This document shows positions 24,839 to 32,993 of a DNA stretch of 64,000 bases, piece after piece. Positions within the stretch are counted from its first letter, which is position 1. Each line of letters begins with the position of its first letter. Below the pieces are notes generated by a model. The model was not told the DNA's origin. It made no database searches and saw only the letters and a program-made list of their open reading frames with translations. Position numbers and translations under genes: made by a program. The DNA is from Lachnospiraceae bacterium (lineage in GTDB: Bacteria; Bacillota; Clostridia; Lachnospirales; Lachnospiraceae): the NCBI GenBank assembly GCA_015056735.1, contig SVFT01000009.1, positions 51,436 to 115,435 of the forward strand, in the 5' to 3' direction.

Positions 24839-26524
24839 ATGTTCTTTGATACAAATCCCGTAGAATATATCAAGACAAGATGGGCCGGGATCGGCGCGCC
24901 TGTAAGACGGACATTTGTTGTATCGTATCTGTCGGCGATCGTGGCGCATCTTTATGTGCTTACGAATAAATTCTTCAATTATTTTGAGATGGGCAATATT
25001 TTCACCCATATGCCATTCAGCCAGGAGGATTCGCTGGGCCTTGGCAGATGGTTTATGCCGGTTGCGACGAATCTCCTCACGTACTTTTCGATGCCGCTTG
25101 TAAACGGGCTGGTGGTCTTTTTGATGCTTGCAGTCAGTGCGGCGCTGATCGTGGATATGCTGGAGATCAAAAGCAGCGCTTACGGTGTGCTGTTCGGACT
25201 TATCTTTGTGACATTTCCGGGACTTGCCAGCATCATGTCGTATGGCGTAAACTGTGATCTTTTCTCGTCTGCGCTGCTTCTTTCGGTCCTCTCGGGGTAT
25301 CTCTTTGTACGGTCACTCAGACAGAATAAATGGGTGCGCGGCGTGATCCTGGGCGCGATCCCGCTGTCGCTGTCACTTGCGTGCTATCAGCCGTATATGT
25401 CGGTTACGATCGGCATGCTCTATATGATGCTCTTTATGCAGGTCTATCGGAAACGGACGGATCTTAAGACCTTTATTCCGATGGTATTCAAGAGCGTCCT
25501 TATGCTGGCGGCAGGTTTTATCCTGTATTATGTGATCCTGAAGATCATGCTCACTGTGACGGGGATCAGCCTGTCCGATTACCACGGCGTGGACAGCATG
25601 ACGAGCTTCACACCGAAAGGGATCGCGAAGGGATTCGTGTATTCCTATCTGCATTTTATCAAGTATTTCTTTACGACCGAGTATACCTATACGATCGGCA
25701 GGATCGTATGCAACTGTATCGGCGCGGCCACCTTTGCAGCGCTTCTTTTCAGGCGGATGCGCGTAAACCGCGGTGCTGTCCATAAAGGGAGTGATGCAAC
25801 AGCGGACAAGACGTATCTTGTGCGTGACCGCATGACGAATGCACTCTTATTGATCCTGTTTTTGTATCTGCCGCTTGGCGTGAATGCATCGCCTTTTCTC
25901 ATGGCAGACAGAGTCGGCGCGGGTGTCGACCGCTATATGATCTACTCGCTCATGTTCCTGTGGGCGCTCCTTCTTGCCATGATGGATGATAACACGGACG
26001 AGAACACGGCGCAGCTTACAAAAAGCAGGAAGAACCTCCTGCAGTGGCTTGGGGGCTTCTCCGTGATCTGCGCGATCGTAACGGGTCTTATCATCACAAA
26101 CCAGGCATATCACCGTCTGGAGGCGACCACGCAGGCAACGGAAGGACTGATGGTCCGCATGGCGGCTCGTATGGAACAGACGGAAGGCTGGAATAAAGAT
26201 ATACCGGTCTATTTTGTGAACCCGCGTAACATGGTGAATAGTAACTACGGCCCGGAAGTCACTGACTATCGGAATCTTACGAACCTGCCGGGTACGTTCC
26301 TTCGCGCCGGTTACGGCGAGGAAGCGATCGCAGGCTACATGAATACTTACTTACGTTTCCCCGTAAAGCTTGCAACGGAAGAGGAGATCGCGCGTGTGGA
26401 AGCGAATCCTGCATTTGGAAAGCTGAAAGCGTATCCGGATGCAAGCGCCGTGCAGATCATCGACGGCGTGATGGTCGTGAAGGTGTCTGAGGGCGAGACG
26501 GACGCAGATCTGGAAGAAAACTGA
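24839..26524 (+). CDS. GtrII-like membrane glucosyltransferase
   Basis: The 561-residue polytopic membrane protein has roughly ten or more hydrophobic helices. The first extracytoplasmic loop has MGNIFTHMPFSQEDSLGLGRW, and the next helix contains FSMPLVNGLVV. FPGLASIMSYGVNCDLFSSAL lies in the second pair. This pattern fits the GtrII family, which adds glucose from undecaprenyl-phosphate-glucose to O-antigen outside the membrane. The matching GtrB-type donor synthase is at 37293. It is the last gene before a strong terminator. Confidence 0.65.
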   Translation: MFFDTNPVEYIKTRWAGIGAPVRRTFVVSYLSAIVAHLYVLTNKFFNYFEMGNIFTHMPFSQEDSLGLGRWFMPVATNLLTYFSMPLVNGLVVFLMLAVSAALIVDMLEIKSSAYGVLFGLIFVTFPGLASIMSYGVNCDLFSSALLLSVLSGYLFVRSLRQNKWVRGVILGAIPLSLSLACYQPYMSVTIGMLYMMLFMQVYRKRTDLKTFIPMVFKSVLMLAAGFILYYVILKIMLTVTGISLSDYHGVDSMTSFTPKGIAKGFVYSYLHFIKYFFTTEYTYTIGRIVCNCIGAATFAALLFRRMRVNRGAVHKGSDATADKTYLVRDRMTNALLLILFLYLPLGVNASPFLMADRVGAGVDRYMIYSLMFLWALLLAMMDDNTDENTAQLTKSRKNLLQWLGGFSVICAIVTGLIITNQAYHRLEATTQATEGLMVRMAARMEQTEGWNKDIPVYFVNPRNMVNSNYGPEVTDYRNLTNLPGTFLRAGYGEEAIAGYMNTYLRFPVKLATEEEIARVEANPAFGKLKAYPDASAVQIIDGVMVVKVSEGETDADLEEN

Positions 26525-26532
26525 TTAGATTT

Positions 26533-26568
26533 CAAAACCCATCGCAGGAGATCCTACGATGGGTTTTG
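26533..26568. terminator. Perfect 12-bp hairpin terminator, probably bidirectional
   Basis: CAAAACCCATCG (26533-26544) pairs perfectly with CGATGGGTTTTG (26557-26568). The loop itself contains AGGA-GA-TCCT, so the stem extends almost without interruption. It lies 9 bp after the GtrII-like gene and ends the first operon. A-runs and T-runs at the outer stem serve both strands. Confidence 0.8.
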
Positions 26569-26605
26569 TATTAAGAGATTTGCTTTGAGAGCCTTAAATG
26601 AGAAC

Positions 26606-26651
26606 CGGAGGCTGGCGCCTCCGCTCTTGAGTTAAGTGCGCTGACGCGCAC
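26606..26651. terminator. Two short GC-rich hairpins between convergent genes
   Basis: CGGAGGC-TGGC-GCCTCCG (26606-26623) and GTGCGC-TGAC-GCGCAC (26636-26651) are perfect stems with 4-base loops. They follow the stop of the minus-strand Rpn gene and lack long T tracts. They may help termination from that side. Confidence 0.5.
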
Positions 26652-26659
26652 GGATTAAG

Positions 26660-27565
26660 TTACTGCAACATTTTCTCAAACTCTTCAAGAGGGATGTGGG
26701 CGCGTTCTGCTGCAATAGCAACATCAAGCTGATTTGCCTTTGCTAACTCGATCAGTAGTTCTTTTTGCCCTTCAGCACGCCCTTCAGCACGGCCTTTAGC
26801 ACGACCTTCTTCGCTGTAGATCTGTTTATACTCTTCTTTAATGAACTCTTTGTATTCATCCATATCGAATTCGCCCAGAATAGATGTCATGATCCTTGCC
26901 CTCTCTTTCTGCAGGATATCTGTCAGGATGCCGTTCTCAATACACATTTCGACTGCATTTTGAAAAGCTGTCTCTTTCGACAGTTCCCGCCTGTTTGCGA
27001 TACAGGACCGGACAGTTTCTACAAACTGCGCATACTCTTGCAGCTTCTTGCATTTGCTCATAAGCTCTGCATTATGTCCTGCATTGATGTTGTACACATG
27101 TACGATGAATTCCAGATCCGGTGTTTCGTTTGACTCCCCAGAGTGATAAAAAGCGGTCGATAGGCGCTCTTCATAATAATCCGCAGCATCTTCCGGCCCA
27201 TTATAGAAGACGGTAAAGTGAGGCATCGGCAGCTTGATCAGTTTTGAGGAATAGAGTTGTCTCCAATTCGTCAGCATTTCCTTGTACAGATCGCCTACAT
27301 ACAGGAATCCGCGAAGCGGCATATTCGGCGAATACGTCGACTGCTGTTCAAACAGATTGAGATGCCCGTCTATCAGAAATGACAGGTCATTCTTCATGCC
27401 TATAAAAACAGCATCTTTAAGCGTGTTGATCACCAGATCATCTGGATTCGTATAATGCTTGCCAGACAGCGCGTTATAAAGCGCCAGCAGTTCCTTCTTT
27501 TCCTGAAATACGATCTTAAAGACCGTGTCCTTGTACTCGCGTACATAATTTTCATGATCGTTCAT
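26660..27565 (-). CDS. Rpn/PD-(D/E)XK-family nuclease (recombination-promoting nuclease-like)
   Basis: The 301-residue protein reads leftward from ATG 27565, with AGGAGG five bases before the start. The N-terminal DTVFKIVFQEKKELLALYNAL and later NLFEQQSTYSPNMPLRGFLY match the PDDEXK-type domain of Rpn proteins, which are non-specific DNases linked to recombination and recently to phage defence. The C-terminus has the usual degenerate repeat GRAKGRAEGRAEGQ, followed by a helical tail. It stands alone between convergent and divergent neighbours, as these widely multiplied genes usually do. Confidence 0.8.
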   Translation of the reverse strand: MNDHENYVREYKDTVFKIVFQEKKELLALYNALSGKHYTNPDDLVINTLKDAVFIGMKNDLSFLIDGHLNLFEQQSTYSPNMPLRGFLYVGDLYKEMLTNWRQLYSSKLIKLPMPHFTVFYNGPEDAADYYEERLSTAFYHSGESNETPDLEFIVHVYNINAGHNAELMSKCKKLQEYAQFVETVRSCIANRRELSKETAFQNAVEMCIENGILTDILQKERARIMTSILGEFDMDEYKEFIKEEYKQIYSEEGRAKGRAEGRAEGQKELLIELAKANQLDVAIAAERAHIPLEEFEKMLQ

Positions 27566-27919
27566 TAAATCCTCCTTGATCGCGGAGGTCCAATCGAAAC
27601 CTCCCGTATTTTAAGCAACGGAAAGTTTGTCTTGAAAATGATAGATATGATATCAGAATTGAAAGAAGAACTGTCCTGAATTGCTTATATGATTTTTACA
27701 GACATAGCCTACCACAGGCCCTGAAAAAACGGCAATCGGCACCCTTCACAAAATATCGGGGGTCCGGCGTAGCAGTTTTACCAAAATTTTGCGACACACG
27801 TGTCACCAAATCAGGCGTGAATCCGTCATAAAAAGCACATGGAAGTTAGCTTTGAGATTTGCTATAATATAGAGTCGAGAAACAGGCGGTCAGCCGCCAC
27901 TTTGATATGAGGAACCAAC
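27566..27919. promoter_or_regulatory. 354-bp divergent gap with an extended -10 promoter for mnmA
   Basis: The gap separates the leftward Rpn gene from mnmA. TGCTATAAT (27860-27868) is a clear extended -10 element 52 bp before the mnmA ATG; a matching -35 is not evident. GGAGGT (27584-27589) and ACCTCC (27599-27604) form a short hairpin close to the Rpn start, and GACAC/GTGTC (27793-27804) a weaker dyad. I see no ORF with a ribosome binding site and no RNA gene that I can name. Confidence 0.6.
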
Positions 27920-28984
27920 ATGAGTAAAGCCCTGATCGCCATGAGCGGCGGCGTGGACAGCAGTGTGGCGGCCTATCTGATGAAAGAGGCGGGCTACGAA
28001 TGCATCGGCGCGACGATGAAGCTCTATGATAACGAGACCGCGTGCGTGTCCGTGACCAAGACGTGCTGTTCGGTTGATGATGTGGCGGATGCCCGCTCCG
28101 TGGCATACAGCCTTGGCATGAAATACTATGTCTTTAATTTCAAAGATGAATTCGAAGAGAAAGTCATCAGCAAGTTCGTGCGCTGCTACGAATGCGGCGC
28201 GACGCCCAATCCTTGCATCGACTGCAACCGGTACATGAAGTTTGATAAGCTGCATCGGCGCGCGAAGGAGCTTGGCTGCGACTATGTTGTGACCGGCCAC
28301 TACGCCCGCATCGAGGAGCGTGGCGGGCGCTTCGCTCTGCTTAAGGGCATCGATGAGACGAAGGACCAGAGCTATGTCCTCTATTCCATGACGCAGGAAG
28401 AGCTCGCACACACGCAGTTCCCGCTCGGCAGCATGCGAAAGAGCGAGATCCGCGACCTTGCGGAGGCGCACGGCTTTATCAACGCGAGGAAGCCCGACAG
28501 CCAGGATATCTGCTTCGTGCCGGACGGCGACTATGCCAAGGTGATCCGTAACTTTACGGGCAAGACGTACGATACGGGCAATTTCATCGACCATGACGGC
28601 AACGTATTAGGGCGCCACAAAGGCATCATCCACTATACGATCGGCCAGCGCAAAGGACTTGGCATACCTGGGCAGACGCCGTACTATGTCTGCGAGATCC
28701 GTCCCGATACGAATGAGGTCGTACTTGGCAGTAACGACGCTCTTTTCTCCGATACGGTGGAGATCGCGGATCTTAACTACATCCCGGGCGATGTCCCAGC
28801 AGGGCCTATTCGGTGCGAAGCCAAGATCCGATACAAGCATGCGGCACAGCCGGCCACGGTTACGTTCCATGGAGAAAAGCGTGCGACCATCACCTTCGAT
28901 GAGCCGCAGCGCGCGATCACGAAAGGCCAGGCGGCGGTGCTGTATCTTGGTGATGAGGTACTTGGCGGCGGCGTGATCATTTAG
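27920..28984 (+). CDS. mnmA: tRNA-specific 2-thiouridylase MnmA
   Basis: The 354-residue protein shows the PP-loop AMSGGVDSSVAAYL at the N-terminus, the catalytic cysteine of NPCIDCNRYMKF near residue 98 and the second cysteine in DSQDICFVPDGD near 197. GIPGQTPYYVCEIR starts the C-terminal beta domain. MnmA thiolates U34 of tRNA-Lys, -Glu and -Gln, using sulfur relayed from a cysteine desulfurase. It is a housekeeping gene inside a surface-glycan region and has its own promoter and terminator. Confidence 0.95.
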   Translation: MSKALIAMSGGVDSSVAAYLMKEAGYECIGATMKLYDNETACVSVTKTCCSVDDVADARSVAYSLGMKYYVFNFKDEFEEKVISKFVRCYECGATPNPCIDCNRYMKFDKLHRRAKELGCDYVVTGHYARIEERGGRFALLKGIDETKDQSYVLYSMTQEELAHTQFPLGSMRKSEIRDLAEAHGFINARKPDSQDICFVPDGDYAKVIRNFTGKTYDTGNFIDHDGNVLGRHKGIIHYTIGQRKGLGIPGQTPYYVCEIRPDTNEVVLGSNDALFSDTVEIADLNYIPGDVPAGPIRCEAKIRYKHAAQPATVTFHGEKRATITFDEPQRAITKGQAAVLYLGDEVLGGGVII

Positions 28985-29050
28985 GATATGCAATATGAGC
29001 CTGACAAAAAACAGGAAATGAACTGAGTAATATCTCATTAAATGATAAAG

Positions 29051-29073
29051 ATCCTGTTTGAAACAGGATTTCT
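29051..29073 (+). terminator. Hairpin after mnmA
   Basis: ATCCTGTTT-G-AAACAGGAT (29051-29069) is a perfect dyad followed by TTCT, 67 bp after the mnmA stop and just before the ribosome binding site of the GNAT gene. It is a short terminator, possibly leaky. Confidence 0.55.
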
Positions 29074-29090
29074 ATAGGAGTCTACAATTT

Positions 29091-30002
29091 ATGAAACTAA
29101 GTTATCTGGATGACATATTCAGACTGAGTCACTGCTACGCGCACAACGAGTTTGCGCAGCTTCGCGAGGAGATCCTCGCGATGAAGGACTCTCTGACGTA
29201 CTATTTTGAAGAGGACGGCGAGATCTGGGGCTATAACATCATGCGCAATGAACCGGTCTCCAAGATCTACGGGTTCGACGTGCTGGTGGTGCGCTTCGTC
29301 TTATCAAGCGTTGAGACACTGCACGACGACCATCAGGAGGCGATCGCCAAGAAGCTTGTAAAGCACCTGCGCGAAGAGATGGAAGCAGGTCACGCCTACT
29401 ACAACGTGCGCGTCCCCGCCAACATCATGGATATCTACAAGACGCTCAATGATGAGCTTTTCGATGGCCTGTTCTGCGGCGGTACCGTAGAGTATTTTAT
29501 CGATGGAAAACCTTGCGAGATGCCGGACGATTCGGCCTTTCGCGTATTTTATCCAGATAACGCGTATCTCACGAAGAATCGTGAAAAACTCTCCGACGTC
29601 ATGTATCAGGCGTTCAAGATCTACCAGGGGCAGTACCATATCTCGCCCGTTCTGGAAGATAAAGCCGGTGAGATCTACGCAAACTGGATTGCATGGCACT
29701 GTGACAACTTCGAAGAGGGGCGCGTGCTTGTAACGGAGTATCAGGGTGATCCGATCGGCGTCTTTGTGATCACGGAGACGGACCGCGCGGTGGAGCTGAC
29801 ACTTTCCGGCGTATCGCCTGACCATCGCAAGATCGGTGCGTACAGCTGCATGATCGCGACGCTTGTCAACCGCGCCTATGCGCACGGCAAGACCTTCACG
29901 ACGAGCACGCAGCTTGACAACTACGTGGTCCAGAAAAAATGGATCAGCATCGGGGCCAGACCTTATTTTACCTACTACAACGTGCACTACGATTTTCGCT
30001 AG
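29091..30002 (+). CDS. Two-domain GNAT-family acetyltransferase, first of a tandem pair
   Basis: The 303-residue protein starts at ATG 29091 behind AGGAG; an in-frame ATG at 29058 lies in the terminator hairpin and is rejected by comparison with the paralogue. The N-terminal 190 residues (MKLSYLDDIFRLSHCYAHNEF) have no clear family. The C-terminal part, VLVTEYQGDPIGVFVITE through SPDHRKIGAYSCM (acetyl-CoA loop position) and TSTQLDNYVVQKKW, resembles WecD/RffC-like N-acetyltransferases that act on amino sugars. Likely job: acetylation of a 4-amino or similar sugar, but the substrate is unknown. Confidence 0.65.
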   Translation: MKLSYLDDIFRLSHCYAHNEFAQLREEILAMKDSLTYYFEEDGEIWGYNIMRNEPVSKIYGFDVLVVRFVLSSVETLHDDHQEAIAKKLVKHLREEMEAGHAYYNVRVPANIMDIYKTLNDELFDGLFCGGTVEYFIDGKPCEMPDDSAFRVFYPDNAYLTKNREKLSDVMYQAFKIYQGQYHISPVLEDKAGEIYANWIAWHCDNFEEGRVLVTEYQGDPIGVFVITETDRAVELTLSGVSPDHRKIGAYSCMIATLVNRAYAHGKTFTTSTQLDNYVVQKKWISIGARPYFTYYNVHYDFR

Positions 30003-30013
30003 GAGTCTGAAGA

Positions 30014-30925
30014 ATGAAACTAAGTTATTATGACGATATATTTCGACTGAGCCACTGTTATGCGCACAACGAGTTTGCGCAGCTGCGGCAGGAGATCCTC
30101 GATATGAAGGATCAGCTGACGTATTACATCGAGGATGATGGCGAGATCTGGGGCTACAATATCAAAAAGAATGAGCCTGTATCACGGGTCTATGGCTTTG
30201 ATGTTTTTGTCGTGCGTTTTGCTTTTTCTTCAGTGGAGACGCTGCATGATGCCAAGCAGGTGCAGAACGCCAAGAAGCTCATGGCGCACCTTCGCACCGA
30301 GATGGAAGAGGGGCATGCGTATTATAACGTGCGGATCCCGGCCAATATCATGGATGTCTACAAGTGCATGAATGACGAGCTGAAACGTGGCTTCTTTTGC
30401 GGCGGCACGGTCGAGTACTACATCGACGGGCATCCTTATGAGATCCCGTACCATGAAGGCCTTCGGATCTTCTACCCCGACAATGCATACCTGCAGGCGA
30501 ATCGCGACATCCTGCTCGATATCACGTATCAGTCCTTTAAGACATACCAGGGGCAGTATCACATATCTCCGGTCCTTTGCAAGCAGGCGAGCGTGATCTA
30601 CAACAACTGGATCGAATGGCATTTTGATCACTTTGAGGAGGGACGTGTCCTCGTCACCGAGTACCACGGCGAGCCGGTCGGCATCATGACGACGACCGAG
30701 ACCGAGTATGCGGTGGAGGCGACACTTTCCGGCATCTCAACCAAGTACCGCAAGCTCGGCGCCTACAGTTCCATGATCGGAACGCTTGTGAACCGCGCCT
30801 ACGAGCACGGCAAGACCTTCACGACGAGCACGCAGCTTGATAACTACGTGGTCCAGAAGACCTGGATCGGGATGGGCGCACGTCCGTACTTCACGTACTA
30901 TAATGTGCACTATGATTTTAGGTGA
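30014..30925 (+). CDS. Two-domain GNAT-family acetyltransferase, second of a tandem pair
   Basis: The protein is also 303 residues long and is clearly homologous to the preceding one along its whole length. It starts at ATG 30014 behind AGGAGTCTGAAGA, the same leader as its neighbour. Differences cluster in the middle (about residues 120-185), while the last 60 residues and their DNA are nearly identical. The C-terminal loop STKYRKLGAYSSM again occupies the acetyl-CoA position. Tandem duplication with substrate divergence is the simplest reading. Confidence 0.65.
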   Translation: MKLSYYDDIFRLSHCYAHNEFAQLRQEILDMKDQLTYYIEDDGEIWGYNIKKNEPVSRVYGFDVFVVRFAFSSVETLHDAKQVQNAKKLMAHLRTEMEEGHAYYNVRIPANIMDVYKCMNDELKRGFFCGGTVEYYIDGHPYEIPYHEGLRIFYPDNAYLQANRDILLDITYQSFKTYQGQYHISPVLCKQASVIYNNWIEWHFDHFEEGRVLVTEYHGEPVGIMTTTETEYAVEATLSGISTKYRKLGAYSSMIGTLVNRAYEHGKTFTTSTQLDNYVVQKTWIGMGARPYFTYYNVHYDFR

Positions 30926-31491
30926 ATTATTTTTTAGAATAACTTATGGTGGCTGCGTGTCATACTTCCTCACAGGCACGCTCTCGCTACGCCAAGCTAT
31001 CGCAACGGATGCTAACCTCGTGCTCTCACAAAAGTTCGGCACTCGCTAAGCGCCGGCGGCTTGGAGTACCTGTTACGGAAGTTGACAGCGCAGCCACCGG
31101 TAAAGATGGAAATTAGATAGATCATTTTTTAGAATAATTAAGGGTGGCTACGCGTCATACTTCCTCACAGGCACGCTCTCGCTACGCCGAGCTATCGCAA
31201 CGGATGCTAAGCTCGTGCTCTCACAAGGTTCGGCACTCGCTAAGCACCGGCGGCTCGGAGTACCTATTACGGAAGTTGACAGCGCAGCCACCGATAAAGA
31301 CGGAAATTAGATAGATCATTTTTTAGAATATCCAGGAGTGGCTGCGCGTCATACTTCCTCACAGGCACGCTCCCGCTACGCCGAGCTATTGCAACGGATG
31401 CTAACCTCGTGCTCTCACAAAAGTTCGGCACTCGCTAAGCACCGGCAGCTCGGAGTACCTGCTACGGGAGTTGACAGCGCAGCCACCGATA
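30926..31491. repeat. Three tandem copies of a 195-bp palindromic repeat
   Basis: The landmark ATTTTTTAGAAT recurs at 30929, 31124 and 31318, and GTGGCT at 30949, 31144 and 31338, giving periods of 195 and 194 bp. Each copy has inverted ends: GGTGGCTGCG at the left, then ACTTCC and ACAGG, mirrored at the right by CCTGT, GGAAGT, TGAC and GCGCAGCCACC. This gives an interrupted stem of about 20 bp around a roughly 110-base core. The third copy lacks the right-hand spacer. No ORF with a ribosome binding site lies in the array. It may be an amplified MITE-like element or a structured RNA. The rest of the 587-bp gap (31492-31512) is the leader of the next gene. Confidence 0.85.
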
Positions 31492-31512
31492 AGATCTTGA
31501 AAAGGATAATAA

Positions 31513-32685
31513 ATGAGAATTCTCATGATCGGCGCAGGTCGGGATGTGCGGGGCGGCGTCTCCTCGGTAGTGAACAGCTACTACGAGGCGGGCCTTGCAA
31601 ACAAGGTCGACCTGACATATCTTCCCACGATGGAAGACGGATCAAAACTGCATAAACTGATCGTGGCTGCGAAGGCGTACGCACGCTTTGGGTCCCTTCT
31701 GAAAAAATGTGACATCCTCCATGTGCATATGTCTGTGGACGCCAGCTTCTACCGCAAGGCTGCCTTCATCAGGCGGGCGCATAAGGCCGGCAAGAAAATC
31801 GTGATCCATATGCACGGAAGCACATTTGATTCGTTCTATCTGGAGCGATGCAACGAGAAGCAAAAAGCGAATGTGCGTGAGATCTTCGGGATGGCGGACC
31901 GCGTGATCGCCCTGTCACAGGATTGGAAAAGATTTATCGATCGAGAAGTATATGGTAGCGGTGCAGATTTGGGCACAGACAGTAACCCGGTTCGGGAATG
32001 GGAAGAGGCTGGCAGTATCGAGAATGCTTGTGCACATGGAATTGTTGGAGCCGAAGAGCGAAGAGAATCGTCAGTGACGAGTAACGACCGAGTAATCGTA
32101 ATCTACAACTCCGTCAATATCCCTGCTCCCTACAAGAAGGACTATGCGAACCGCAACATGCTCTTCCTTGGTCTTCTCGGCCACAGAAAAGGCACCTACG
32201 ATCTCATCGAGGTACTGTCTGCACTTCTTAACAAGTACCCCGATGCACACATGTATTTCGGCGGTGACGGTGAGCGGCAGCAGGCTGAGGCGCTGTGCCA
32301 CGAAAAGGGCATCTCCGATCGCGTCACATTCCTTGGATGGGTGCGCGGCGCAAATAAGGAGAAGTACCTGAAAGACTGCAGTATCTACGTGCTTCCAACA
32401 TACCACGAAGGCATGCCGATGTCCGTGCTGGAAGCGATGGCATATGGCCTTGTAGTCGATTCCACCTACGTGGGTGGCATCCCGCATATCATCAGGGACG
32501 GCGAGAACGGCCTCCTGCAGGAAGCCGGAGACACAGACGCACTTTCCGCTAACCTTGACAGACTCCTTGCGGATGCAGATCTTCGACGAGCACTTGGGAC
32601 GAAGGCAGTAGCGCTGATTCGTGAAGATTTTGATGTTGCAAAGAATTTGGAGAAACTCTTAGCTTTGTATCATGAATTGATTTGA
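31513..32685 (+). CDS. GT4-family glycosyltransferase with inter-domain insertion
   Basis: The 390-residue GT-B protein starts at ATG 31513 behind AAAAGGATAATAA. Motifs: ILMIGAGRDVRGGVSSVVN, ILHVHMSVDASFYRK, KIVIHMHGSTFD, LFLGLLGHRKGTYDL and EGMPMSVLE (EX7E) with GGIPHIIRDG. Between the two domains, about residues 148-192, lies a polar stretch (GADLGTDSNPVREW and onward) that most family members would lack. The gene follows the tandem repeats and ends in a terminator hairpin, so it looks monocistronic. Confidence 0.85.
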   Translation: MRILMIGAGRDVRGGVSSVVNSYYEAGLANKVDLTYLPTMEDGSKLHKLIVAAKAYARFGSLLKKCDILHVHMSVDASFYRKAAFIRRAHKAGKKIVIHMHGSTFDSFYLERCNEKQKANVREIFGMADRVIALSQDWKRFIDREVYGSGADLGTDSNPVREWEEAGSIENACAHGIVGAEERRESSVTSNDRVIVIYNSVNIPAPYKKDYANRNMLFLGLLGHRKGTYDLIEVLSALLNKYPDAHMYFGGDGERQQAEALCHEKGISDRVTFLGWVRGANKEKYLKDCSIYVLPTYHEGMPMSVLEAMAYGLVVDSTYVGGIPHIIRDGENGLLQEAGDTDALSANLDRLLADADLRRALGTKAVALIREDFDVAKNLEKLLALYHELI

Positions 32686-32720
32686 AACAGAACCTTATGA
32701 TGCAGGGTGCTGTTTCTTTG
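32684..32720 (+). terminator. Terminator hairpin overlapping the stop codon
   Basis: GAAACAG-A-ACC pairs with GGGT-G-CTGTTTC (32684-32716), closed by a 9-10-base loop and followed by TTTG. It begins inside the TGA of the GT4 gene. Confidence 0.6.
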
Positions 32721-32762
32721 ATTCAGCGCAATGTATGACCGTGGCAGAGTGATTTAGAACGC

Positions 32763-32881
32763 AACTATTAAGAAATCCTTAATAGTTCAATATGATGGCG
32801 CCATATGCACATGGTGGAAAAGGATTATAAGTGATGGCGGACTAGTCCTGTCTCAAACTATCCGGTATTCCCGGATAGTTC
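32763..32881. repeat. Pair of hairpins with conserved ends and covarying inner stems
   Basis: The first is AACTAT-TAAG-AAATC-CTTA-ATAGTT (32763-32787). The second is AACTAT-CCGG-TATTC-CCGG-ATAGTT (32857-32881). Both are perfect 10-bp stems with 5-base loops, both are followed by CAA, and they lie 94 bp apart. The outer six base pairs are identical, while the inner four differ on both sides and stay paired. Confidence 0.75.
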
Positions 32882-32943
32882 AAGTTGAAGGTAATGGAGA
32901 TGACCTCTGGGAGTGTGAAAGAAATGCAGGAATGGTGAGAAGA

Positions 32944-32965
32944 TGGTATAATACAGTCGACTGTA
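32944..32965 (+). promoter_or_regulatory. Extended -10 promoter abutting a 14-bp palindrome
   Basis: TGGTATAAT (32944-32952) is an extended -10 element without an obvious -35. TACAGTCGACTGTA (32952-32965) is a perfect 14-bp palindrome at the expected transcription start, 28 bp before the ATG of the DUF3791-type gene. A repressor bound there would block transcription. Confidence 0.65.
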
Positions 32966-32993
32966 GTGAAGTTTGCTTATGAGGATCCAGGCC

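Larger units (their letters stand above)
32686..32993. other. 308-bp gap: terminator, two related hairpins, promoter and operator-like palindrome
   Basis: From left to right the gap holds the terminator above, a hairpin at 32763-32787, a second hairpin at 32857-32881 with the same flanks but a different inner stem, and an extended -10 promoter with a 14-bp palindrome at 32944-32965. A short AT-poor stretch between the hairpins has no ORF with a ribosome binding site. Confidence 0.6.

Noticed and set aside
27793..27804. GACACACGTGTC as an operator of mnmA or the Rpn gene
   Set aside because: The dyad is only 5+5 bp and lies far from both starts; no regulator is suggested.
30926..31491. CRISPR-like array
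   Set aside because: The units are about 195 bp, similar along their whole length, with no short repeat plus unique spacer pattern, and no cas gene is present.
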